A stretch of DNA of 64,000 bases from an uncultured Chloroflexota bacterium. GTDB taxonomy: Bacteria; Chloroflexota; Anaerolineae; Aggregatilineales; Phototrophicaceae. Below are positions 51,941 to 61,453 of this stretch, one piece after another. Each line of letters starts with the position of its first letter. Position 1 is the stretch's first letter. The notes below the pieces were generated by a model that searched no databases, had not been told where the DNA came from, and saw nothing but the letters and a program-made list of their open reading frames with translations. The stretch covers positions 18,556 through 82,555 of the forward strand of contig CALJKV010000022.1 of NCBI GenBank assembly GCA_937974245.1. Reading direction: 5' to 3'. The position numbers and the translations under genes are program-made.

Positions 51941-52975
51941 CTAAAATACCACATTCAGGTTGAGCCAGATGCTGATGAGCATGGTCATCAGCAGGGGGAG
52001 AATAATCAGGTAGGCGACAGTGCGCCGCCGGAACACGCCCAGGAACATCAGCGTACTTTTAATATCCACCATCGGGCCGAAAGTCAGGAAAGCCAGCACA
52101 GAGCCGGCGGTGAAAGTCCCGGCGAAGGCCAGCGCCAGGAACGCATCTACGGTGGAGCAAACGCTCAGGACGAATGCCAGGGTTTGCAGCACCAGCACCG
52201 AAACTACCGGGCCTCTACCGAGCGCCAGCAGTGTTTCCTGCGAAACCAGGGTTTGCATGGTCGCTGCCAGTAGGGAGCCGATAATCAGGTAGCGCCCCAT
52301 GTCGAAGAATTCATCCCCGGCCATTTGGAGCGCGTCTCGCAAGCCAACGAGCAGTGGCTTGCGTGGTGTTGGTGGTGCCTTTAACATAATCTGGCCCGAA
52401 CCGCCTGTCACAGGAAGTGCAGCATGGGGCCGCAACACTTCCTGGGGCTTCGCGCCTAATGCGAATACGAGGCCGACGGCAATGGCGACGACAGCCGTCA
52501 CCACAAAGCGTCCGATCAAAATCTGCCCGAAGCCGAAGGCCGATAGGGTGCTGACCAGCACTACCGGGTTCATAACCGGCGCGGCCAACAAAAAGGTGAT
52601 ACCTACCCACATCGGCAGCCCCTTGTTGAACAGTCGTCGCACCACCGGGACGACGCCACACTCACATACCGGGAAGGCGAATCCCATGAACGCGCCGGAA
52701 ATCGTCGCCAAAAACGGGTTGCGTGGCAGGAAGCGGGTGATATCCTCCGGTGTGATGAAGGCTTCGATCATGCCGGAGGCCAGCGTGCCGAGCAATAGGA
52801 AGGGAACAGCCTCTATGAAAATGCCTAAAAAGCGTGTGGAAAAAATGCTGAGAATTGTCCCGGCGTCCTGCCCGGTGCTGAGCACTGCCGCCAGCAAAAT
52901 GCCGATTACAGCGGTAACAGACAGCCACAGCAACCAGTGCCGCCGCGATTGTTTTTTGTGGGTATGTTCACTCAT
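51941..52975 (-). CDS. DUF318/YraQ-type permease
   Basis: A 344-residue permease with about eight membrane helices. The family motif FAFPVCECGVVPVVRRLFNKGLP (in part: CECGVVPVVRRL) is near residue 100, followed by AAPVMNPVVLVST. Members include the organoarsenical exporter ArsP and E. coli YraQ. With its TIGR03943 partner and SRPBCC protein it makes a three-gene operon. The 85 bp upstream, before the leftward APH-like gene, contains the promoter. Confidence 0.85.
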   Translation of the reverse strand: MSEHTHKKQSRRHWLLWLSVTAVIGILLAAVLSTGQDAGTILSIFSTRFLGIFIEAVPFLLLGTLASGMIEAFITPEDITRFLPRNPFLATISGAFMGFAFPVCECGVVPVVRRLFNKGLPMWVGITFLLAAPVMNPVVLVSTLSAFGFGQILIGRFVVTAVVAIAVGLVFALGAKPQEVLRPHAALPVTGGSGQIMLKAPPTPRKPLLVGLRDALQMAGDEFFDMGRYLIIGSLLAATMQTLVSQETLLALGRGPVVSVLVLQTLAFVLSVCSTVDAFLALAFAGTFTAGSVLAFLTFGPMVDIKSTLMFLGVFRRRTVAYLIILPLLMTMLISIWLNLNVVF

Positions 52976-53060
52976 GACGGTTGACCATGTCTGACTATCG
53001 TGAAATCAGGTCTGATTCTACTTTACTCAGTTTAGCGGAAAATGAACGGATGCTGTAGGG

Positions 53061-54080
53061 TTACATCCCGAACAGCAGGGCGGCGCGGTCCCAATAGCGC
53101 ATCTGGAACGATTCGTGATAAGCTGAGTCGAAACGGTGGACACTCTCGAAGCGTTCATCCAATGCTACCAGGGATTGACTCATGCGGATCACCCAGAAGA
53201 TGAGCATCAGCTGTTCATAGATTGTTGTTCGCTGGGGCAGGGTCTTATCATCCAGAATCAAACTGTGTTCGGTTTTTATCCAGTCACCGTGGGTTTCTGG
53301 TAAGTCAAAATAAGCGGGCTGGGTGCATAGCCCGGCGATGTCAAATGCTGGATCTGCCCATCCGCTATATTCCCAGTCTACGAAACGTATTATCCCATTA
53401 TTCAGGATCATATTCTTCGGATTCACATCATCCAACACCAGTCGTTCATCCACCGGGGCATTCCAACACTCTGGTAGTCGTTGGCAAGCAGCCTGTAACA
53501 GGCGCTCTATTTGCTCACGGCGCAGCCCGCCAATGATACCGCCTGGCAGTTTATCTAGGCGTTCCTGGATTCTTGCCATAATGTCGCCCGGTTCGCGGCT
53601 GGCAAAGAATGCCGGGCGTAAATGCACACGTGAGCGTTTCGGTGTCAGGCTGTGGACTTCTCCCAATGCACTCAGGATGGCGACCCAAGTTTTATGGTCT
53701 TCCGGTGGCGGTGGGGTTTCCAATCGTTCCCCTTCCAACCACTGCGAGATGATAACCGGGCCGGGTAGTCCGGGGAAACTCTCCCGGTGGTAGAGCGGAT
53801 GTGGGCAGACATCGTATCCCGCCAACCGCAGCGCCAGTGTTGCCGAGTATTCCCGCTCAGACCGGTGACGCCCATCAGGAAGAGTGATTTTCACAGCAAG
53901 ATCCTGCTGGTCGGGTGCCTCAGATTGCGCATGGTAGACAATCCCGTTCGCGCCACCGCTCACACGGGTGAGACGCCACCCTTCGCCCTGATATTCCGCC
54001 GTGTTTTTCTGGTAGCTGGAAGCCGCTGCGGGTAACAAGCGATGCACGCTGAATCCTCTTCCGATGATTTTGTAGTCCAC
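53061..54080 (-). CDS. APH/choline-kinase-like phosphotransferase
   Basis: A 339-residue kinase-fold protein. The N-lobe has VSGGANGIVYHAQ and DLAVKITLPDGR with the ATP-binding Lys. In the C-lobe the catalytic region is LVLDDVNPKNMIL: the Asp and Asn are kept, but the usual His of the HGDxHxxN motif is Leu. IRFVDWEYSGWADPAFDIAGL gives the metal-binding Asp. It probably phosphorylates a small hydroxylated molecule. It is divergent from the TIR-NACHT gene. Confidence 0.75.
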   Translation of the reverse strand: MDYKIIGRGFSVHRLLPAAASSYQKNTAEYQGEGWRLTRVSGGANGIVYHAQSEAPDQQDLAVKITLPDGRHRSEREYSATLALRLAGYDVCPHPLYHRESFPGLPGPVIISQWLEGERLETPPPPEDHKTWVAILSALGEVHSLTPKRSRVHLRPAFFASREPGDIMARIQERLDKLPGGIIGGLRREQIERLLQAACQRLPECWNAPVDERLVLDDVNPKNMILNNGIIRFVDWEYSGWADPAFDIAGLCTQPAYFDLPETHGDWIKTEHSLILDDKTLPQRTTIYEQLMLIFWVIRMSQSLVALDERFESVHRFDSAYHESFQMRYWDRAALLFGM

Positions 54081-54228
54081 GATTGCCAGTATAGCTGATT
54101 GTGCAGCGACGAACCAAATAACAGCCGTGCTGATAGCTGCATAGAAAGCGCACTCCGCATTTTAGTTTCTGCCGGATTTGCTGTAAGATTAATGGGAACG
54201 ATTTCATTATATAAGTTGGGGGAGTATC

Positions 54229-56442
54229 GTGGTCCGATACCTTTACCTTAGCTATCATACCTATGACACAGAATTCGCCCTCCAGCTTGCGGCTGATCTG
54301 AAGAATAATGGTGTTGCGCTGTGGATGGATCGGCTTGACATTCCGGTGGACACGGCTGGGGATGAAGCGATTCGGATGGCAATGAAAGATTGTGGCGCTA
54401 TTCTGATTGTGCTATCGCCCGATTACCTACAGACCCCTTATTGCCAGGCTGAACTGGATACGGTGAAACGATCTGGGTGCACGGTGCTGGCAGTAGTTGT
54501 CCGGCAAAATGGGGACACTTATTTCTCCGGCCAAACCGTCCCTACGATTGATTTTACCCGGTGGCGGATGCAGACCGATTATACTTTGGCTTTTGGCGAC
54601 TTGTTGGAGATCATCCCGGATGAGTATAAGGGTGAGACGCCATCCTGGGAAACCTGCTACCTGATTAGCATGATCGCTGAGCTTGAAGCCCGGCGCAGTT
54701 TTATCACAGTGATGGAAACACCGGTAGATTTTGAATTGGATGGTGCGCCGGTGCGTCCGCAACCGCTTTCCCCCGCATTAAGTTGGCCGACCAGTTTTTC
54801 GGCGATCGTCGCCCGTGGTAGCGTGGCAATCTGGGATGCTAGTGAATACGTGCAGCATGGCCGCATCAAACTGCACTCTATTTACGACGCGCTTCAGGAA
54901 TATTCCCGTTTTGTCCTGTTGGGAGAGGCCGGCAGTGGCAAAACCACGGCACTCCGCCTGCTGGCACTCGAAACTGCCCGTAAGCGCCTGCAAAATCCTG
55001 AAGCCACGCCGCTCCCGTGCTTGCTTTACCTGCCGGTTTGGGATGCCGAACCTTCTTTTCTGGATTTTGCTTACCAGTGGTGGCCGGGCAGCAACCTCGT
55101 TGAGACCCTGGAGCGGGGTGACATCCTGTTGTTCCTGGACGGTCTCAACGAAATGGGAACTACCGGACATAGCAAAGTCGCTAAAATACGTGAATGGCTT
55201 GGGAGTCAACCGGATATTCGGGCGATTATCACCTGTCGTACCGGTGATTATACCGGTGAACTGGAATTGAATCTGCCTACCGTAACTGCTGAACCGATGA
55301 CATCGGCGCAGATTCGCGCTTTTGTCCAACATTACTTAGGCAACCACGCCGAGTCTTTCCTCAAACAGTTGATGGGAGATGGACAGGATGAGCGTGGCCT
55401 TGCCCGGTTGGCCGGGACGCCTTACCTGCTTTCGGCGCTGATTGCGGTCTTTCGTGATCGTGGATTGCTGCCACGTAATGCCGGGCTGCTGTTCCGATCA
55501 CTGGCCCAGGTGATTTGGGAACAACCGGTATTGAAGCAAATGCCGGGCTGGATACCGTTTGCCGACCTGGAAGTGATGTTTGCTCGTCTTGCGTATACCA
55601 TGATCCGCCAGGGAAAGCCGGTGGATGTCTCTCGGAGCTGGGCACTGCGCCAGCTTTCCGGTAAATCCTGGTGGCAAAAAGCGGATACGGTTATGATAGA
55701 TGTTTTATGGATCGCCCATCACGCCCATCTGGTCGAGATTCGTGGCCGCCAGGTGCGCTTTTACCACCGCCTGATTCAAGAGTATTTTGCTGCGGCCTAC
55801 CTGCGGGAAAACGGTTCGAAGCCGGTGCTGGTACGGCCTGATTTCTACCTGGGGCGTGTGGCCGGAAATTGGGATCAGACGATTATTGCACTGTGTGGTA
55901 TTGTTGGGGATGCTGAACTTGTTGTGCGCGATGTCCTGCCCTATGACCCCTGGTTGGCGCTTGACTGTATTCGTAGTGGTATCCAGGTTTCATCAGGCTG
56001 TTATGGAGAGCTGTTGTCTGAGTTATTCAGCCGTGTGTTATCTATGGATTGGCCGGTACGCCGTGCAGTAGTTTGGGCATTGGGGCAAATCGGCGACCCA
56101 GCGGCTATCCCGGTGCTGGTGATGAATGGCCTGTTGGATACGGATTGGCCGGTGCGCTGTGCTGCCGCAACTGCTTTAGGCACGATTGGTGTAGTTGATG
56201 TCGTTTCCGGCTTGATCGAAGCGCTGCAAGACCAGAATCATAATGTGCGAGAAGCGGCGGCTGATGCACTGGCGCAGGTGGGTTCACTTGCCGTTCCCGC
56301 ACTGATCGAGAAACTGACCGATACCCATTACCCCTCCCGTTCAGAACAGCGCATCTGTGATTACGCCGCAACAGCGCTCAAACAAATCGCCACACCGGAA
56401 GCATTGGATGCCCTGGTGACCAGGCGGCAAACTACACATTGA
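54229..56442 (+). CDS. TIR-NACHT-HEAT STAND protein
   Basis: A 737-residue protein starting at GTG 54229, preceded by GGGGGAG. Residues 1-130 are a TIR domain with YLYLSYHTYDTEFALQLAADL, ALWMDRLDIP, and catalytic-type Glu75 in YCQAELD; TIR enzymes split NAD. A NACHT ATPase follows, with Walker A GEAGSGKT (232-239), Walker B LLFLDGLNEM (Asp304), sensor ITCRTGDY, and the winged-helix-end motif RFYHRLIQEYFAAAYL. The C-terminal third has HEAT repeats (PVRRAVVWALGQIGDPAAIPVLV, VREAAADALAQVGSLAVPALIEKL). Its domain set matches bacterial anti-phage STAND proteins, so abortive-infection defence is likely but inferred. Confidence 0.85.
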   Translation: MVRYLYLSYHTYDTEFALQLAADLKNNGVALWMDRLDIPVDTAGDEAIRMAMKDCGAILIVLSPDYLQTPYCQAELDTVKRSGCTVLAVVVRQNGDTYFSGQTVPTIDFTRWRMQTDYTLAFGDLLEIIPDEYKGETPSWETCYLISMIAELEARRSFITVMETPVDFELDGAPVRPQPLSPALSWPTSFSAIVARGSVAIWDASEYVQHGRIKLHSIYDALQEYSRFVLLGEAGSGKTTALRLLALETARKRLQNPEATPLPCLLYLPVWDAEPSFLDFAYQWWPGSNLVETLERGDILLFLDGLNEMGTTGHSKVAKIREWLGSQPDIRAIITCRTGDYTGELELNLPTVTAEPMTSAQIRAFVQHYLGNHAESFLKQLMGDGQDERGLARLAGTPYLLSALIAVFRDRGLLPRNAGLLFRSLAQVIWEQPVLKQMPGWIPFADLEVMFARLAYTMIRQGKPVDVSRSWALRQLSGKSWWQKADTVMIDVLWIAHHAHLVEIRGRQVRFYHRLIQEYFAAAYLRENGSKPVLVRPDFYLGRVAGNWDQTIIALCGIVGDAELVVRDVLPYDPWLALDCIRSGIQVSSGCYGELLSELFSRVLSMDWPVRRAVVWALGQIGDPAAIPVLVMNGLLDTDWPVRCAAATALGTIGVVDVVSGLIEALQDQNHNVREAAADALAQVGSLAVPALIEKLTDTHYPSRSEQRICDYAATALKQIATPEALDALVTRRQTTH

Positions 56443-56506
56443 TAAAGCGAATATCGTGAGGCGAACCAGGGGTTGAAATCCACACCCTATATAGTGAGTA
56501 CAAATT

Positions 56507-57748
56507 GTGACAGACGAACCTTTTGAAATTGAACTGACTGGAATGGCCCATGGCGGGCGGGCACTTGGCAAGCGGGATAAGCAGGTCGTGTTTATCCCTT
56601 ATACCATCCCTGGTGAACGGGTAATGGCGCATATCACGGAAGATCGAGGGCGCGTGGCGTTCGCAGCCGGGGTTACACTGTTAGAGGCTTCTGCGGACCG
56701 GGTGTTCCCTCAGTGCCCTCATTTTGGGCCAGGGCGCTGCGGTGGCTGCCAGTGGCAGCACATAGACTATGACGCCCAACTGTTGCTTAAACAGGATGTA
56801 TTGGCCGACCAACTGGCGCGTATCGGTGGTCTGGACAATGCCGATGTGCGCCAGGTGATTCCCAGCCCGGAACAATGGCATTACAACTACCACATGCGCT
56901 TTACCGCTGTGGACAATGGTGAATTGGCGCTGCCAGGGACACAGCAGGGGCAACTTGTTCGTGTTGACACCTGTGATGTGCTGCATCCTGATCTGCTCTT
57001 GCTAAAGGAATCACTTGAACTGGAAGCCTTTTCCGGGTTGCAGGAAATTACGCTACAGATGGGAATGGATGGTGGGCGCATGATTGTCCTCAAGATGAAG
57101 GATGACGAAGCGCCGGAACTATTGGCTGACATGCCTGCTAGCGCCAACCTGCTCCTGGATGCTAACGAACCAGCCAACCTGTTTGGCGATACGCATTCGC
57201 GTTATAGTGTCAAGGGACGTACCTTTCGAGCAACGGCGGGTTCATATTTTCGCCCGAACGTGGGGCAGGCCGAAAACCTGGTGAATACCGTTCTTGATCT
57301 GTTGAACCCTCGTCTCGAAGATGTTGTGCTGGATTTATATGGCGGGGTCGGGATGTATACTGCCTTTGTCGCCGAACGCGCCCGCCTGGTGACGCTGGTG
57401 GAACAGTACCCCCCAGCGGCGACGGATGCTGAAGAAAACCTGGCCGACCTGGACAATGTGGACATTATTGAAGGTGACGTTGAAGATGTGCTGGATTCCC
57501 TGACCGAGTCCTATGATGCCGCCATCGTAGACCCGCCGCCTGTCGGGATTACCGCGTCCGCTTTTGATAGTCTGGTGCGTTTGAAAATCCCGCGCCTGGT
57601 TTATGTAAGCAGCGACCCAGCGACCCTGGCGAGAGATGCAAAACGCCTGGTTCAGGCTGGTTATACGCCGGGCCGGGTGCAGCCTTTGGATTTCTCCCCG
57701 CAAACCTATTATATTGACGCCGTGATGGTGTTCGAGCGCAAAAGATAG
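56507..57748 (+). CDS. RlmD/TrmA-family RNA methyltransferase with altered catalytic residues
   Basis: A 413-residue SAM-dependent methyltransferase. The N-terminal TRAM domain (about 5-60) is followed by 4Fe-4S ligands in CPHFGPGRCGGCQWQH and TCDVLHP, and by SAM motif DLYGGVGMYTAFVAE. RNA m5U enzymes have a catalytic Cys in a YVSC-x-P-x-TLARD motif; here it reads YVSSDPATLARD, with Ser369 in place of Cys. The C-terminal general-base Glu is Asp404 (QTYYIDAV). The DPPR motif reads DPPPVG. Fold and Fe-S site are intact but the methylation chemistry may be lost or changed. It is not a frameshift: both flanking motifs are in frame. Confidence 0.85.
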   Translation: MTDEPFEIELTGMAHGGRALGKRDKQVVFIPYTIPGERVMAHITEDRGRVAFAAGVTLLEASADRVFPQCPHFGPGRCGGCQWQHIDYDAQLLLKQDVLADQLARIGGLDNADVRQVIPSPEQWHYNYHMRFTAVDNGELALPGTQQGQLVRVDTCDVLHPDLLLLKESLELEAFSGLQEITLQMGMDGGRMIVLKMKDDEAPELLADMPASANLLLDANEPANLFGDTHSRYSVKGRTFRATAGSYFRPNVGQAENLVNTVLDLLNPRLEDVVLDLYGGVGMYTAFVAERARLVTLVEQYPPAATDAEENLADLDNVDIIEGDVEDVLDSLTESYDAAIVDPPPVGITASAFDSLVRLKIPRLVYVSSDPATLARDAKRLVQAGYTPGRVQPLDFSPQTYYIDAVMVFERKR

Positions 57749-57776
57749 TTGTTATACATACCAAAGGATATGTACG

Positions 57777-59594
57777 ATGCCTCGTAAAATCTGGCCTGTA
57801 TTTGTACTCGTTTTACTGTTAATGGTGTCCCCGGTCAACGCCGCCGGATCGCCCTGGCAGGCCTGGCTTTACGAAGGTGAAGTCGGGCGCATGACGTTGG
57901 TTAATGAGAATGGCCTGATGATCCGGCAGTTCATTCTTCCGGCGACTTCCGGCAGCCAGTATTCCCATAATGCAGCGGTCTCACCGGATGGCCGGTATGT
58001 GGCCTATGTAGGAACGGTCTATCACGCGGTGGGCAACTCCTCAGTGATGTTGTATCTATATGATCTGACGCTCAACACTGTTATCTATAATTATGGTTTA
58101 CCTTCGGATGCCAACCACAGTCTGGGTTTTAGCAACACGGTGTTTAACTTCAGTGCCAACAGCAGCACGTTCGCAATGGGGTACGCCTCGTCGGGTCTGA
58201 ATTGGGAAGTCCTGTATATTGACCTGACAACCTATATTTTGTCTTCATTGCGGGCAGATGCTCCGGCCTCGGTGGCGGCGGGGATTGACACCGGATTTGG
58301 GTTTCTTGTTCCAACGGTGCAGTCCAATCGAGATGGGCAGGTGAAATTCACGATGATCCCCTCAGGGACAGAAGGTGCGCCTCTATACAGCAGCTTTACG
58401 TGGACTCCTGCTTCTGGCATGGTCGCAGCGAATGATGCCTACGTGATGCTGAATACGGATACACTCACGTTGACAGGCGAAGTCATCATGACACTATCCG
58501 ATCCGCGTTTCCCTAATTCCGAATCGGCGGAAACTGGATTCCCAATATCCAATACGCTCCAGGTGTATGACCCGGCAACGGATAGTCGCTACCCGGTCTA
58601 TGCATCGCCAACCGATAATGTTTACTGGCCGCGCTTCATCCAGGGTGGCGAGCGGATTGCGGTGTTGGGTTATAATACGCTGACAGATAGAACGACCTGG
58701 CAGGTTTTTGAGCGCAGTGGCAACCTCAGCGGAGTAGTGGATGCGAGTGCACCCGCAAGTAATGTGACGAGTGTATCCGGGCTGCTGAACGGTTTTCTAT
58801 ATACGGCAGGGGGATTCGATGCCAGCAGCGGTACTACCCTATACTCAGTAGAGACGCGCCTCGCTGGTTCGCCCTACCTGGCTGTTCCGGTCTGGAACAG
58901 TGTGCTGGGCGCGCGCACACGCCTTGTCTGGGTGAGTGATAATCAGGCCTATGGGAACACACCCTTCACGCCCTGGGGGCGGGCCATTCCGACAGGGGAG
59001 TCCGGCGGTGGGGAACTCCGGGTGAATGACCAGGTATTGATACAGACGACAGAAGGCGATTCACTGAATGTTCGAAGTGGGCCAGGTACGACTTTCTCAC
59101 GTGTGGCACAGTTGTCGAACGGCGCGCTGGTCACGTTGATCGAAGGGCCGCGCTCTGGTGAAGGGTTCGTGTGGTGGCGTATCCGCACCTCAAGCGGCAT
59201 GGAAGGTTGGGTGGTCGAGGAGGCTGACGGGGTGCGAACGTTGATTCCCGCTTTCATCGGACCGCCTATCGAACTGCCATCATTACTGCCTGCGCCGATA
59301 CCCCTTCTTCCCGCTAACGGAACGGTGTATAACGTCTTTCCGCGCACAACGACACTGGTCTGGACTCCGGTGGAAAATGCGACAGTGTACATTATTGAGA
59401 TTGAAAACTGTTTGCCCGGCACTGTGCCACTGGTCTGTGAACCGCTCATCACCACGAACGTGACTTCCAGCCAGACCAGCTATACATTCAGCTTTGTGGG
59501 CGCACATCCCGGCCGGTGGCGAGTATGGGCGATGGACGTCTCTAGCCAGGAAGGCGCAAAATCGGACTGGTGGACGTTCGCGCACCAACAGTAA
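57777..59594 (+). CDS. Secreted protein with SH3b domain and beta-propeller-like repeats
   Basis: A 605-residue exported protein: AAAGGA, then ATG 57777 and signal peptide IWPVFVLVLLLMVSPVNAAG. Residues about 25-405 hold WD40/TolB-like blade pieces (VSPDGRYVAYVG, FIQGGERIAVLGYN). An SH3b domain lies at about 420-490 (DSLNVRSGPGTTFSRVAQL...VWWRIRTSSGMEGWV). The end is a fibronectin-III-like segment with Cys. It may bind a cell wall or surface glycan; the function is unknown. Confidence 0.75.
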   Translation: MPRKIWPVFVLVLLLMVSPVNAAGSPWQAWLYEGEVGRMTLVNENGLMIRQFILPATSGSQYSHNAAVSPDGRYVAYVGTVYHAVGNSSVMLYLYDLTLNTVIYNYGLPSDANHSLGFSNTVFNFSANSSTFAMGYASSGLNWEVLYIDLTTYILSSLRADAPASVAAGIDTGFGFLVPTVQSNRDGQVKFTMIPSGTEGAPLYSSFTWTPASGMVAANDAYVMLNTDTLTLTGEVIMTLSDPRFPNSESAETGFPISNTLQVYDPATDSRYPVYASPTDNVYWPRFIQGGERIAVLGYNTLTDRTTWQVFERSGNLSGVVDASAPASNVTSVSGLLNGFLYTAGGFDASSGTTLYSVETRLAGSPYLAVPVWNSVLGARTRLVWVSDNQAYGNTPFTPWGRAIPTGESGGGELRVNDQVLIQTTEGDSLNVRSGPGTTFSRVAQLSNGALVTLIEGPRSGEGFVWWRIRTSSGMEGWVVEEADGVRTLIPAFIGPPIELPSLLPAPIPLLPANGTVYNVFPRTTTLVWTPVENATVYIIEIENCLPGTVPLVCEPLITTNVTSSQTSYTFSFVGAHPGRWRVWAMDVSSQEGAKSDWWTFAHQQ

Positions 59595-59674
59595 ATCATG
59601 CCGAGAACTCTATAGAAGTGTTGTGTATTTGATCATTCTGGCGAAATTGTTGGTTGCGAAGCCAGATACTTTGA

Positions 59675-59716
59675 AAGAGTGCCGGGGGTGGCGATCGGTC
59701 TATCCCCGGCATTCTT
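59675..59716. terminator. Terminator hairpin between convergent secreted-protein genes
   Basis: AAGAGTGCCGGGG pairs with CCCCGGCATTCTT (one mismatch) around a loop of 16 bases, followed by TGTT. It lies between the convergent genes ending at 59594 and 59747. Confidence 0.65.
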
Positions 59717-59746
59717 TGTTACGACCTTATTGACACCCGGTGGCGA

Positions 59747-60412
59747 TTAGTTGTTCCCGACATTGATGGACTGTGATAGCACAGTGAAGGTGCCGTCAGC
59801 GAGCGAGCCAACAGCGTAACCGATGTAAACTGTGCCGCCGCGCAGGTAGTTGCAGAATGGACCATAAACCAGGGATGCACTGCCCGCCGGGGCGATGCCA
59901 CCGCAGGCGTTAGTCGCCGGGCCATTCAACACACCTTCGTCTCCATTCGAGATATTGGGGATCGTATAGAAGAGATTCGCTGGATCTGTGCCCAACTTAA
60001 GATCAACTACAGGGGCAGCAGCCAGGTGACGGACGATGAGGCGCGCACCCTTCGTACTGCTAAGGTCGTTTTCGAGCACGGAGAGCGTTGGCGCGCCACT
60101 TTCTGTCAGGTGGGCTACGAGCGAGAAATTCTTACCCGCTTCGAGGGTGACTGTCGCGGCCAGTGCCGGATTTGCGGGGTCGCCACCAGCAGGGACGATT
60201 GCCAGGTCGGTCGGCGCCGAGGGGAGTTCAACCGGGCCGGCAATGGTGCCAGGGGTGAATCCTGCCACGAAAAGACTGCCGTTGACATAAATATCCACGG
60301 TCAGGCCAGGGATGCCGTGTACTACATAGGCCGATGCGGTGCCGGTGGCGGCGGTCGTGCCAGCCAGGGTTAACATGAACACCAGAAGAGCTACAATCAT
60401 TATCTTACGCAT
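59747..60412 (-). CDS. DUF4397-domain secreted protein
   Basis: A 221-residue exported protein; ATG 60412 follows AAAGGA, with signal peptide MIVALLVFMLTLAGTTAATGTASA. The mature part contains the DUF4397 pattern YVVHGIPGLTVDIYVNGSLFVAGFTPG and a second beta-sandwich half (VRHLAAAPVVDLKLG). Role unknown. The 342-bp region upstream, before the rightward SLATT gene, contains a leftward promoter that I could not define. Confidence 0.75.
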   Translation of the reverse strand: MRKIMIVALLVFMLTLAGTTAATGTASAYVVHGIPGLTVDIYVNGSLFVAGFTPGTIAGPVELPSAPTDLAIVPAGGDPANPALAATVTLEAGKNFSLVAHLTESGAPTLSVLENDLSSTKGARLIVRHLAAAPVVDLKLGTDPANLFYTIPNISNGDEGVLNGPATNACGGIAPAGSASLVYGPFCNYLRGGTVYIGYAVGSLADGTFTVLSQSINVGNN

Positions 60413-60680
60413 GTTATTTCCTTTACTCCCTCTAACATTACGAAATGTTTCCAAACCAACATGAATGACCATATATTGTTAAAATAAACGACTCATTATA
60501 TGGACATTAGGGGTGGATAAATTATGCTTGTTGGATGTATGGTTGGTGGACCGTGATGGGCAGGTGTATAGGCAGTTTGAAAGGCTGACTCGGTAATCGG
60601 GCAGTAAATCAGGCGTAACGGGAGCTACTGCCGTGCAGATGAGGCCTCTGATCTGAAAGTTAAGCAGGCGGTTGAGCAGT

Positions 60681-60708
60681 TTGACATTTTTCATCAATGC
60701 AATACACT
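60681..60708 (+). promoter_or_regulatory. Candidate sigma70-type promoter for the SLATT pair
   Basis: TTGACA at 60681-60686 and TACACT at 60703-60708 with a 16-base spacer, about 50 bp before the first gene. The -10 match is 4 of 6. Confidence 0.4.
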
Positions 60709-60754
60709 TCATAGTATGTTTATTGTGTTGACCTAACCTTTAGGAGCAATGCCC

Positions 60755-61453
60755 ATGTCTGACCAGGTGGCAAGTAACCCGGCAGCGGAGCCCAAGACTG
60801 AGAAGAAACCCACGAGAAAACGACCGTTTTCACGTTTTCGGGATCTGTTCTTCATCCGGCGATTCCCTAAATTCTTTGGCGGTCTACCGCAAGAATGGGT
60901 GTTGCCAGACGATACGGAATACCAGCGTCAAATTCACGATGCCGGATTTGTCTCGCTAGACTCCGAGGAATATGGAGACCTGTCCGCACATCCGATTATC
61001 TTACAGGACCTCAAGGACCTTGATCAGCATTTACTGCCGACGTTCTTTATGCTGGGACAGAAGGCACGCTACTATCAGAACCAGTTTTATATGTACCAGT
61101 GGGTGTTTATTACCGGGGCTTTTCTGACGACCCTGTTCGGCACTCTGGCGTTGTACCTTTATGGTCAGGTTGACGCATCGGCTCTGGCGGCCCAGACAGC
61201 AGGCGACCCTCTTGCTACTGCGCTGAGTTACTTGACAGCGATAATAGGTGCCGTTACGGCGTTTTATACAACTTTGAGTAATCGTGGCGAACCGCGCAAG
61301 CGCTGGTCAAAAGTGCGGCGTCTGACTGAAGAGACACGTGCCTGTTACTTCCGTTACCTGGCGCATCTGCCACCTTATGATACATCGGAACGGGTACAGC
61401 GACTGCGCGAAATGGCGGTCGCAATGCAGATCAAGGAGCAGGAAAATGTTTAA
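60755..61453 (+). CDS. SLATT/DUF4231-type membrane protein
   Basis: A 232-residue protein. ATG 60755 follows TAGGAG by 8 bases; the ATG at 60749 is too close to it. Two membrane helices (VFITGAFLTTLFGTLALYLYG and YLTAIIGAVTAFYTTL) precede a helical tail, EPRKRWSKVRRLTEETRACYFRYLAHLPPYD, typical of SLATT proteins (SMODS- and SLOG-associating two-helix effectors, proposed to form pores). It overlaps the next gene by 8 bp. No nucleotidyltransferase or SLOG partner was found nearby. Confidence 0.7.
   Translation: MSDQVASNPAAEPKTEKKPTRKRPFSRFRDLFFIRRFPKFFGGLPQEWVLPDDTEYQRQIHDAGFVSLDSEEYGDLSAHPIILQDLKDLDQHLLPTFFMLGQKARYYQNQFYMYQWVFITGAFLTTLFGTLALYLYGQVDASALAAQTAGDPLATALSYLTAIIGAVTAFYTTLSNRGEPRKRWSKVRRLTEETRACYFRYLAHLPPYDTSERVQRLREMAVAMQIKEQENV

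Noticed and set aside
53061..56442. APH-like kinase and TIR-NACHT protein as a two-gene toxin/antitoxin unit
   Set aside because: They are divergent, each has its own start region, and the kinase resembles small-molecule phosphotransferases. A link would need conservation across genomes.
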